A stretch of DNA of 6,303 bases from Oscillatoria sp. Prado101 (lineage in GTDB: Bacteria; Cyanobacteriota; Cyanobacteriia; Cyanobacteriales; Oscillatoriaceae): positions 1-6,303 of the forward strand of contig JALOOK010000286.1 of assembly GCA_025454445.1 (NCBI GenBank), in the 5' to 3' direction. Shown here piece after piece: positions 1-5,007 of the stretch. The number at the start of each line of letters is the position of its first letter. The stretch's first letter is position 1. A model generated the notes under the pieces. That model saw only the letters and a list, made by a program, of their open reading frames with translations. It did no database searches and was not told the origin of the DNA. The position numbers and the translations under genes are program-made.

Positions 1-22
1 GCGCGGGCGAAATCCGCTGCGA

Positions 23-280
23 TCAGCTGCCGCAATCAGCCTCTGTACGCAGGATGAGTCCATTTGTATAGTCAGTGCCGGCTATTTCCACCTGTAGGGG
101 GATACCGGCCTTGATGTTTTGAATTTGAATAGTAAATATACCAGTTTTCACAGGAGAGAAGTAGTTGCGATTCCCGCTCCGCCCCACAGTCATTATACTT
201 GACTTGCGGGCAGAGTTACAGCCCCGCCCTCCGCTCACCCGTAACTGCCAAACACCCAAAATAATTGCTGCTTTCTTCAA
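23..280 (-). CDS. Doubtful small hypothetical protein, 85 codons
   Basis: I do not recognise this protein. The ORF would start with TTG (complement of 278-280), with GGGG about six bases upstream as a possible ribosome binding site, and ends at TGA (complement of 23-25). The C-terminal half (about residues 43-78) alternates hydrophobic and polar residues as a beta-rich domain would. The N-terminal half has little family character, and its hydrophobic start (KKAAIILGVW) is too short and unstructured to be a convincing signal peptide. It could be a small genuine gene, a decayed fragment of a larger protein, or chance. It is the only minus-strand candidate in the window and has no partner gene here. 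Confidence 0.3.
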   Translation of the reverse strand: MKKAAIILGVWQLRVSGGRGCNSARKSSIMTVGRSGNRNYFSPVKTGIFTIQIQNIKAGIPLQVEIAGTDYTNGLILRTEADCGS

Positions 281-315
281 AACTCACCCCGATCCCTAAC
301 AAATTTTAATGAAAA

Positions 316-391
316 TAGCCTGAGGCTAGTATTTCGTGCGGTGCGGGGGCAATCAAGGCGCTGGACGGCAGCCGGCACCGGGGCTTGCCGG
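316..391. other. Two short hairpins in the gene-free stretch 281-516
   Basis: TAGCC-TGA-GGCTA (316-328) and CCGGCA...TGCCGG (372-377 paired with 386-391) are perfect short inverted repeats. Open frames in this stretch on both strands have no protein-like composition and no good start sites, so I read it as intergenic. The first hairpin lies just upstream of the possible minus-strand ORF; its role is unknown. Confidence 0.3.
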
Positions 392-516
392 TTAGCCGAC
401 TGCTCATATCCTGTCCAACCGCTTCCTTTCTGAAGAGTTCGGTAGCGGAGCGAAGGCCCACGACAATTGCAGCTTCTTTGCATCCCAGTAAGAAACCCAA
501 TCGAGGCGGCCCGGTA

Positions 517-525
517 TGTTATAAT
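517..525 (+). promoter_or_regulatory. Extended -10 promoter of the Pmp3 gene
   Basis: TGT followed by TATAAT fits the extended -10 consensus TGnTATAAT exactly, with the hexamer at 520-525. No good -35 hexamer is found 16-18 bases upstream, which is usual for extended -10 promoters. Transcription would start near 532, leaving a leader of about 23 nt before the ATG at 555. Confidence 0.6.
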
Positions 526-541
526 GAGAATGTTTATTTTG

Positions 542-548
542 AAAGGAG
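542..548 (+). promoter_or_regulatory. Ribosome binding site AAAGGAG of the Pmp3 gene
   Basis: AAAGGAG lies six bases before the ATG at 555. This fixes that start and excludes longer readings in other frames. Confidence 0.75.
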
Positions 549-554
549 AATTTT

Positions 555-713
555 ATGGATCTTGTCCGCATCATCGTCGCCATTATTCTTCCGCCTCTGG
601 GGGTGTTCTTGCAGGTGGGCTTGGGCAAGGACTTTTGGATCAATATCCTCTTGACTTTTCTGGGTTACATTCCCGGAATCGTTCATGCCGTCTGGATCAT
701 CGCTAAACGGTAA
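555..713 (+). CDS. YqaE/Pmp3 family small membrane protein, 52 aa
   Basis: This complete short gene encodes a proteolipid of the Pmp3/YqaE (UPF0057) family. Seen: two hydrophobic helices, about residues 4-20 and 28-48, linked by a short polar turn (GLGKDF). The family hallmarks are present: PPLGVFLQVG at 13-22, and FWINILLTFLGYIPGIVHAV starting at residue 27. The length of 52 matches the family. It should sit in the cytoplasmic membrane as a hairpin. Known for the family: yeast Pmp3 and plant relatives affect membrane potential and salt or cold tolerance; the biochemical activity of bacterial members is unsettled. It has its own promoter and ribosome binding site, with no obvious terminator before the palindromic element at 735. 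The nearest downstream gene, a DUF2267 protein, starts 222 bases further on, so an operon is not shown. Confidence 0.93.
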   Translation: MDLVRIIVAIILPPLGVFLQVGLGKDFWINILLTFLGYIPGIVHAVWIIAKR

Positions 714-734
714 TTTAGAGGCCGGTTATCAGAG

Positions 735-864
735 AGTGTTTGTCAATAAAAATTGAGGGCTGCCATAAACCGGGTTGGCTGTTAGATCCCGACTAACCTG
801 TCAGTGACTGCAGCACTATTGACCCGGTTTTTCAACCCAACTTACTAAGTTATTTACAAACACT
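735..864. mobile_element. MITE-like nested palindrome, about 130 bp
   Basis: The ends form an imperfect terminal inverted repeat with 14 of 15 positions matching: AGTGTTTGTCAATAA at 735-749 against TTATTTACAAACACT at 850-864. Inside lies a second perfect inverted repeat, AAACCGGGT (767-775) with ACCCGGTTT (822-830). Inside that is a third, GTTAG (781-785) with CTAAC (793-797). Nested arms around a non-coding core are typical of miniature inverted-repeat elements or of a large folded intergenic repeat. I could not identify a clear target-site duplication, so mobility is inferred. It could also act as a 3' structure for the Pmp3 transcript. Confidence 0.5.
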
Positions 865-935
865 ATCTATTGTTAAAAACGCAACTGACAGCTATCAGGT
901 GCTATTACTAATCAACTTTCATCCCTGAAACAAAA

Positions 936-1427
936 ATGGAAGCGAATTTTTATAAATCTCTTGGCCAAGGGCAGGCTGTCCCGATAGCCCCCAAAAACAT
1001 GCCGTTTTTGGAAAAAGTCAGGATTGCAGGTGAGCTGGAGGATATCTCCGACGCCCGGGATCTCGCCCTTGCGGTGTGCCGCACGGTGCGGGAGCTGATG
1101 CCGCTGGAGGCGTCCGACCGGTTGGCTGGCGAACTGCAGAAAGTAACATTTCAGGCAGATGACAAACCGCCGCACGATCGGATAGCTTCTTTGTGGGAAG
1201 ATACTAATCCCTTGGTTCGTTTCTTCCGCCGGCTCCGCCCCGCCTACCAGTGGGAACCGGATATTTCGTTTCGGATTCGCCAAAAAGCCTGGTTTGCCAG
1301 CATAGCCGCTCCCGAAGCCGTCATTAAGGCGGTGTTTTCTGCAACTAAAGACGAGCTGTCTCCGGAAACCATTCAGGAGATTGGCAGATTTTTACCGGAA
1401 GAAATTAGGCAAATGTGGGAGGGATAA
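936..1427 (+). CDS. DUF2267 domain protein with two repeats, 163 aa
   Basis: I assign this to DUF2267 (COG5502-like), an alpha-helical family of unknown function. Seen: the first repeat, about residues 24-92, contains DARDLALAVCRTVRELMP and ends in the LWEDTNPLVRF stretch. The second, about 118-162, contains AVFSATKDELSPETIQEI and ends in LPEEIRQMW, the typical end of the domain. No signal peptide or membrane segment is visible, so it should be cytosolic. The linker is short and the first helix of repeat two looks trimmed compared with what I recall of cyanobacterial relatives. The start is uncertain: ATG 936 gives the longest form, but ATG 999 (residue 22, MPFLEKV) begins right at the conserved domain, and neither has a convincing ribosome binding site. 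The Pmp3 neighbour suggests a stress or membrane context; this is inference from proximity. Confidence 0.8.
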   Translation: MEANFYKSLGQGQAVPIAPKNMPFLEKVRIAGELEDISDARDLALAVCRTVRELMPLEASDRLAGELQKVTFQADDKPPHDRIASLWEDTNPLVRFFRRLRPAYQWEPDISFRIRQKAWFASIAAPEAVIKAVFSATKDELSPETIQEIGRFLPEEIRQMWEG

Positions 1428-1491
1428 AAATCAATTAATAAACTTCCTGAAAATTCAAATATTTCGCGACTGCAGCGCTGGCTGGATTCAC

Positions 1492-1806
1492 ATGGGCGGC
1501 AATCTACTGATTATGGTGCTGAACACGATCAACTTTCCGATCCTGCTGGGAGATACAGCCACGGCGATATTGCCTTTGGGGCTGACGATTTCTGTTACCG
1601 TTGGGGCGCTGCTGGACATTATAGCAGCAGTAATATTGGGAACGGACATTAAGGCATGCATGCGCATGGCCCCAGGCGCATGGCCCCAGGCGCAGAGGAA
1701 AGACTCACAGATGAATGCGATCGTGCCATGCATGCGTTCTGGCCATGCATGCGTTCTGGCCCATGTCCGTTCCCGTGCGTGGCTACTGCTATACCGTCTG
1801 GCTTGA
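1492..1806 (+). CDS. Doubtful small hydrophobic protein with a repeat-derived tail
   Basis: I do not recognise the family. From ATG 1492 the first 55 or so codons read as two hydrophobic stretches (about residues 4-35 and 36-50; LGLTISVTVGALLDIIAAVI is characteristic), which would make a small membrane hairpin. Codon third positions look ordinary here. After LGTDIKA the frame enters the tandem repeats at 1664-1760, and the tail (MRMAPGAWPQAQ and onward) is rich in Met, Cys, His and Arg with no protein character, so the natural stop was probably lost or the gene is a fragment. No ribosome binding site precedes 1492; the frame is open upstream from 1381 without a better start. It could be a decayed gene or a chance hydrophobic frame. 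Confidence 0.35.
   Translation: MGGNLLIMVLNTINFPILLGDTATAILPLGLTISVTVGALLDIIAAVILGTDIKACMRMAPGAWPQAQRKDSQMNAIVPCMRSGHACVLAHVRSRAWLLLYRLA
1664..1691. repeat. Tandem duplication of a 14-bp unit
   Basis: GCATGGCCCCAGGC occurs twice head to tail without change (1664-1677 and 1678-1691), inside the left half of the nested inverted repeat. Confidence 0.9.
1727..1760. repeat. Tandem duplication of a 17-bp unit
   Basis: CATGCATGCGTTCTGGC occurs twice head to tail without change (1727-1743 and 1744-1760), inside the right half of the same inverted repeat. The core GCATGCAT is self-complementary and also occurs near 1655. Confidence 0.9.
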
Positions 1807-2003
1807 GGGTGAACTGACTTTCCGGCACAAAATTGGCGTGATTGGTCCGTTGTGGCGACAGTCCATACCAATCAGGCTGAAAAGTGAGGGGTTGGGAATC
1901 AGCCACAGGAATTGCGGATTTCCGCAGGGAACCGCCATCTTCAGGGTGTGCCGGTGTCGCCTGAGATCAGCCGATTCGCTGCCGGTCAATCTGGAAATTG
2001 TCC
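1794..2003. other. Gene-free stretch, possibly decayed coding sequence
   Basis: I see no convincing gene here. The frame open from 1715 to 2122 contains short protein-like stretches (for example SADSLPVNLEIVLRQE near 1968-2015), but its beginning lies in the tandem repeats, it lacks a ribosome binding site, and it ends inside a repeat. I treat it as intergenic or as the remains of a lost gene. Confidence 0.4.
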
Positions 2004-2057
2004 TGCGCCAGGAGGCAAAAGTAGGGTGCGTTGCGCCAGGAGGCAAAAGTAGGGTGC
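2004..2057. repeat. 26-bp direct repeat, two copies
   Basis: A 26-bp unit starting TGCGCCAGGAGGCAAAAG and ending TAGGGTGC occurs at 2004-2029 and 2032-2057, separated by two bases. The copies are identical. The second copy supplies the left arm of the adjoining palindrome, so the arrangement looks like a partial tandem duplication of that element. Confidence 0.9.
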
Positions 2058-2083
2058 CTTCCCCCCTGGGGAACGCACCCTAC
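2049..2083. repeat. Palindromic intergenic repeat of the GTAGGGTGC type
   Basis: GTAGGGTGC then TTCCCC pairs with GGGGAA then GCACCCTAC across a three-base loop (CCT), with one mismatch (C/G) in a 16-position stem. No T-run follows, so it is a poor intrinsic terminator. It matches a palindrome type I recall as repeated in cyanobacterial genomes. Confidence 0.75.
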
Positions 2084-2117
2084 CAGTCATTATTATCACT
2101 ATATTGCCAGATTAGCA

Positions 2118-2123
2118 TATAAT
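2118..2123 (+). promoter_or_regulatory. Possible -10 of the phosphatase gene
   Basis: TATAAT matches the -10 consensus. The upstream match TTATCA (2093-2098) is 19 bases away, so the promoter is weak by sequence. Use of this site would give a leader of about 145 nt before the GTG at 2275. Confidence 0.35.
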
Positions 2124-2149
2124 TTATAAATCGTGCCAAAAAGCGGGTG

Positions 2150-2217
2150 CGCCGCCCTTCCAGGCGGCGGGGGATGATTGGCGGCAGGGCCTGCGCTTCC
2201 CCCGCTTCGAGCTGGGG
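2150..2217 (+). promoter_or_regulatory. GC-rich folded leader before the phosphatase gene
   Basis: Successive hairpins are visible: CGCCGCC-CTTCCA-GGCGGCG (2150-2169, seven base pairs), GCAGG-G-CCTGC (2184-2194), and CCCCGCT-TCG-AGC-t-GGGG (2200-2217, one bulge). The stretch is clearly richer in G+C than its surroundings. I recognise no riboswitch core in it. Confidence 0.35.
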
Positions 2218-2262
2218 CGACGTGCCGGTGCGGCTTGGCGCTGATGTATGTCCACTCACGCG

Positions 2263-2268
2263 AAAGGA
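2263..2268 (+). promoter_or_regulatory. Ribosome binding site AAAGGA deciding a GTG start
   Basis: AAAGGA lies six bases before GTG 2275, whereas the upstream in-frame ATG at 2248 has no purine-rich site in front. This favours the GTG start. Confidence 0.6.
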
Positions 2269-2274
2269 TCGATC

Positions 2275-2724
2275 GTGGAAAACGTCAAGAAGATTAACGA
2301 GCAGCTAACTGTAGCAGGACAGCTGACGCCAGAGCAGTTGCAGCAAGCAGCTGAGGAAGGCTACAAATCAGTGCTGAATCTCCGCTCGCCTGATGAGGGG
2401 GGATTTCTCAGCGACGAGGGACAGCTTGCTGAAGCCCTGGGCTTGCAATATGTCAATATTCCCGTCAAGCCCAGCGAAATTAATGATCAACTGACCGGCA
2501 CGGTCTTGCAGCAAATTGACCGGCTCCCGAAACCGGCTCTCATCCACTGTGCCAGTGGCATGCGTGCCGGTATGATGGCATTTATGAATGTGGCAACCCG
2601 CGAGGGAATGACGCCAGAGCAAGTGTTCTATCGGGCGCATCAAGTTGGCTTCAATTGTGATGCCAATCCCCAAATAAAGCTGTTCTTTGAACAGTACGTT
2701 GCCGCTCACTCAAATCCTGGCTAG
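2275..2724 (+). CDS. DUF442/TIGR01244-type phosphatase or sulfur transferase, 149 aa
   Basis: A single-domain cytosolic protein of the DUF442 (beta-lactamase hydrolase-like phosphatase, PF04273; TIGR01244) family. Seen: the early strand and helix pattern TVAGQLTPEQLQQAAEEGY, the SVLNLR strand (about 32-37), and the active-site loop HCASGMRAG at 91-99 with Cys92 as nucleophile and Arg97. The loop is Cys-X4-Arg, one residue shorter than the Cys-X5-Arg of classical tyrosine phosphatases and closer to rhodanese-like loops. The reaction may therefore be phosphate-ester hydrolysis or persulfide/sulfur transfer; the sequence does not decide. Length suits a stand-alone family member. GTG 2275 is preferred for its ribosome binding site and because the conserved ENVKKI start follows; ATG 2248 would add nine residues. 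No neighbouring gene points to a substrate. Confidence 0.85.
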   Translation: MENVKKINEQLTVAGQLTPEQLQQAAEEGYKSVLNLRSPDEGGFLSDEGQLAEALGLQYVNIPVKPSEINDQLTGTVLQQIDRLPKPALIHCASGMRAGMMAFMNVATREGMTPEQVFYRAHQVGFNCDANPQIKLFFEQYVAAHSNPG

Positions 2725-2736
2725 CAGGTCAAATAA

Positions 2737-2836
2737 TAGCGGTTTTCATCCTTTGTGAGGTGCTGACAAACCCGGAGATTTAAGAATACGGGTTCTGGAT
2801 GCCTACTTCATGCAAGTGAAAACCGCTATAGCGGTT
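2737..2836. repeat. Inverted repeat TAGCGGTTTTCA with overlapping palindrome
   Basis: TAGCGGTTTTCA (2737-2748) is repeated in inverted order as TGAAAACCGCTA (2817-2828). The right arm overlaps a perfect 16-base palindrome AACCGCTATAGCGGTT (2821-2836), so the right arm can pair either with the distant left arm or with its own neighbour. The block begins 13 bases after the phosphatase stop codon and could serve as its 3' end. Confidence 0.8.
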
Positions 2837-2867
2837 CTAAATGATTTGTGAAATCTGTGATAGGCCC

Positions 2868-2898
2868 GAAACCCGGTTTCTTTGAGAAACCGGGTTTC
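2868..2898. repeat. Palindromic repeat GAAACCCGGTTTCT
   Basis: GAAACCCGGTTTCT (2868-2881) and AGAAACCGGGTTTC (2885-2898) form a perfect 14-bp stem with loop TTG. The same core recurs at 6179-6260. It is a dispersed intergenic repeat of the type I recall from Oscillatoriales genomes; a T-rich but interrupted tail follows (TACCTTTTC). Confidence 0.85.
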
Positions 2899-2904
2899 TA
2901 CCTT

Positions 2905-2934
2905 TTCACAACTCGAATAGAAACGCTATATAAT
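2905..2934 (+). promoter_or_regulatory. Promoter of the COG3044 ATPase gene
   Basis: TTCACA (2905-2910; five of six matches to TTGACA) and TATAAT (2929-2934) are 18 bases apart. This is the best standard promoter in the window. Transcription would start near 2941, leaving a leader of about 205 nt before the ATG at 3146. Confidence 0.6.
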
Positions 2935-3145
2935 AGGATAAACAGGGTTCCTGGGAGTGCGGTGGCAGTGAAATTCTGGCCCTCTGGCCCCAAGGGCAGG
3001 CCCACAAGAAGAATGCAAGACCGGCTCTCCAGGTTGGCAGTCAGGGATGCGAGCGCTTACTCTTGGGAGTGGTGGGAAGCAGAGCACGCCGCAGGAGCGC
3101 TGTTGCGATACTGTTTCCTTGCTGTTTATTGATGTTCATCTACTT

Positions 3146-4849
3146 ATGATTGCCAACTCAGAGAGCCTGCGCAACCGGCTGCTGCAACTCGACAGTCGCG
3201 GCTACAAAGCCTACAAAGACATTCAGGGAACCTACCAATTTCCTGAGTTCACCCTGATTGTCGATTATGTGCAGGGAGATCCCTACGCCGCGCCCAGCAA
3301 GTTGCGGGCGATCGTGCCGCAGAGTGTCGCTGGCATCCCCCGCGACTTGTATCGCTCCCGCAGCCGGGAAATGGCGCTGCTCGATTACCTGACTCGCCAG
3401 TTCGACAGCGCGGCGCGGGATCAGGGCAGCCGGCGCGGCACCGGCAACAGCGGCTTAATTGCAATCGCACAGCTGGGTCAGGAAGTTCTCGAACGCACAT
3501 CTGCATTTATTAATGATCAATTTGTCGAAGTGCGCTTTGTGGCAGGACTGCCGGCTGAGGGGCGGCGCATTTTGGGGCGACAAGCGGCTGCATTGCTCTG
3601 CGATGATATCCCGCAAATTGTTGACAAGTCTGTCAAATACCGCCGGTTCAACGGTGCGGAAATTCTGCGCCATGTGGAAACTGTAGAAGATGCGGACTGG
3701 TTGCGGCAAATGCTGCCGGCGCGAGGGCTGGTGGCTTTTATTGCCGATGGAGCGATTTTACCCCGGCGCAGCGGCGTCGATTCCCGACCGGCACCTGACG
3801 CAGTGCCGTTTCAATCCCCACCGGCACTGCGGGTAGAATTTACCTGCCCGAATCGGGGTTTAATTACCGGCATGGGTGTGCCGGCGGGAGTGACTTTAAT
3901 TGTCGGCGGCGGCTATCACGGCAAATCTACGTTGCTGAGCGCGATTGAGTTGGGGGTTTACAATCACATTCCCGGAGATGGGCGGGAATTTGCGGTGACG
4001 CAAAAGGAAGCGGTGAAGATTCGCGCTGAGGACGGGCGAGGGGTTGCCGGTGTGGATATTTCGCCGTTTATCAACCATCTGCCCCAGGGGCGATCGACGA
4101 CAAGGTTTTCTACGACTAATGCCAGCGGGAGTACGTCGCAAGCAGCGAATATTATGGAGGCGCTGGAGGCGGGCGCTGGCTTGCTGCTGGTCGATGAGGA
4201 CACGGCGGCAACTAATTTTATGATTCGCGACCGGCGCATGCAGATGCTGGTGGCTAAAGAGCGGGAACCGATCACGCCGTTTATTGATAAGGTGCGCCCG
4301 CTTTATCAGGATGCCGGTGTCTCGACAATTCTGGTGATGGGCGGCAGCGGTGACTATTTTGATGTGGCAGATACGGTGATTGCAATGGAGAATTTTCTGC
4401 CGCAGGAAGTGACAGATAAAGCGCGAGCAATTGCTGATAAATTTGCCACGGGGCGGGTGCCGGAAGGGGGGCAGCTTTTCGGGCGGATCGCCTCGCGGGT
4501 GCCGGTGCCGGAAAGTATTAACCCCAGTCGGGGACAGCGGCACGTCAAGTTAAAGGTGCGCGATGTGGATCAGGTGGTGTTCGGAACGGAAGATATTGAT
4601 TTGTCTGCTGTCGAGCAGATTGTGGATGTGGGGCAATTGCGGGCGATTGCGGAAGCGATGGTTTACGCTAAGCAGCACTATGTGGACAGCCGGCGCACTC
4701 TGGCGGAGATTCTCGATGCCGCGATCGCCGATATTGAGTCGCAGGGGCTGGATATTCTCACGCCCTTCCCCCAGGGCGACTTGGCCATGTTTCGCCGGTT
4801 TGAGCTCGCCGCTGCTATCAATCGCCTGCGCACTCTTGAGGTTCGCTGA
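3146..4849 (+). CDS. Predicted ATPase of the ABC class (COG3044), 567 aa
   Basis: A full-length COG3044/PF09818 P-loop ATPase; no membrane segments, so cytosolic, and not a transporter subunit. Seen in order: an N-terminal domain with GYKAYKDIQGTYQF (19-32) and QGDPYAAPS (43-51), both family hallmarks; Walker A GGGYHGKST (254-262, Lys260); a signature-like ASGSTSQA (326-333); Walker B LLLVDED (346-352, Asp350 and Glu351) followed by ATNFMIRDRRMQ; and a conserved C-terminal segment (HVKLKVRDVDQVVFG). All catalytic residues are present. Known: the trypanosome mitochondrial relative MRB1590 binds RNA; the bacterial role is unknown. The start is chosen at ATG 3146 because conserved sequence begins there; the in-frame ATG 3047 would add 33 residues unlike the family. 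No ribosome binding site precedes 3146. It appears to be a single-gene unit between a promoter at 2905 and a terminator at 4900. Confidence 0.95.
   Translation: MIANSESLRNRLLQLDSRGYKAYKDIQGTYQFPEFTLIVDYVQGDPYAAPSKLRAIVPQSVAGIPRDLYRSRSREMALLDYLTRQFDSAARDQGSRRGTGNSGLIAIAQLGQEVLERTSAFINDQFVEVRFVAGLPAEGRRILGRQAAALLCDDIPQIVDKSVKYRRFNGAEILRHVETVEDADWLRQMLPARGLVAFIADGAILPRRSGVDSRPAPDAVPFQSPPALRVEFTCPNRGLITGMGVPAGVTLIVGGGYHGKSTLLSAIELGVYNHIPGDGREFAVTQKEAVKIRAEDGRGVAGVDISPFINHLPQGRSTTRFSTTNASGSTSQAANIMEALEAGAGLLLVDEDTAATNFMIRDRRMQMLVAKEREPITPFIDKVRPLYQDAGVSTILVMGGSGDYFDVADTVIAMENFLPQEVTDKARAIADKFATGRVPEGGQLFGRIASRVPVPESINPSRGQRHVKLKVRDVDQVVFGTEDIDLSAVEQIVDVGQLRAIAEAMVYAKQHYVDSRRTLAEILDAAIADIESQGLDILTPFPQGDLAMFRRFELAAAINRLRTLEVR
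4721..4728. repeat. HIP1 octamer GCGATCGC
   Basis: This is the only perfect HIP1 site I find here; near matches such as GCGATCGT (near 3308) and GCGATCGA (near 4090) occur as well. HIP1 is strongly over-represented in many cyanobacterial genomes. Confidence 0.85.
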
Positions 4850-4858
4850 ATTATACCA

Positions 4859-4949
4859 TTTTTCCGCGTTTTCAGGTTTTTGGGAGATGTTTGTAGTTGG
4901 GCTGCACGCCCAATCGGCAGCCTTTTTCCTCGTTTTCAGGTTTTTGGGA
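4859..4949. repeat. 27-bp direct repeat flanking the terminator
   Basis: TTTTTCC, one variable base, then CGTTTTCAGGTTTTTGGGA occurs at 4859-4885 and 4923-4949, differing only at the eighth base (G/T). The copies sit on each side of the hairpin at 4900-4922, and the terminator T-run is the start of the second copy. Confidence 0.85.
4900..4927 (+). terminator. Intrinsic terminator of the COG3044 ATPase gene
   Basis: GGCTGC (4900-4905) pairs with GCAGCC (4917-4922), directly followed by TTTTT (4923-4927). An overlapping hairpin TTGGGC-TGCAC-GCCCAA (4897-4913) competes with it. The position, 50 bases after the stop codon, fits termination of the ATPase transcript. Confidence 0.55.
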
Positions 4950-5002
4950 CAGGCGGGACGCCTGTCCTACGCCTGGATGCCGGTAGGGACGCCTGTCCTA
5001 CC
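4947..5002. repeat. Palindromic GGACAGGCG repeat with duplicated arm
   Basis: GGACAGGCG-GGA-CGCCTGTCC (4947-4967) is a perfect nine-bp hairpin. Its right half, GGGACGCCTGTCCTAC (4955-4970), is repeated exactly at 4986-5001, where it forms a second hairpin GGTAGG...CCTACC (4982-5002). Dispersed intergenic repeats of this form are familiar from cyanobacteria. Confidence 0.75.
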
Positions 5003-5007
5003 TGGGG

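Larger units (their letters stand above)
1620..1793. repeat. Nested inverted repeat with two-part arms
   Basis: The inner arms are a perfect 12-bp inverted repeat, GGGAACGGACAT (1638-1649) with ATGTCCGTTCCC (1763-1774). The outer arms add TATAGCAG (1620-1627) with CTGCTATA (1786-1793), separated from the inner arms by unequal, unmatched spacers. Paired this way the block spans 174 bases. It could be a large hairpin, a miniature element, or a local inverted duplication. No flanking target duplication is evident. Confidence 0.5.

Noticed and set aside
385..706. Plus-strand frames of 79-89 codons around the Pmp3 gene
   Set aside because: They overlap the Pmp3 gene in other frames and lack ribosome binding sites; the 52-residue Pmp3 reading has family motifs and its own site.
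2049..2083. Intrinsic terminator
   Set aside because: The stem is strong, but no T-run follows and no convincing gene ends just upstream; it fits a dispersed palindromic repeat better.
2848..3132. Plus-strand frame of 94 codons upstream of the ATPase gene
   Set aside because: It begins just before a palindromic repeat, runs through it and across the promoter, and shows no family resemblance.
3896..4543. Minus-strand open frame of 215 codons opposite the ATPase gene
   Set aside because: It lies wholly within the well-supported COG3044 gene, is rich in Arg/His/Pro as antisense shadows of GC-biased codons are, and has no recognisable domain.
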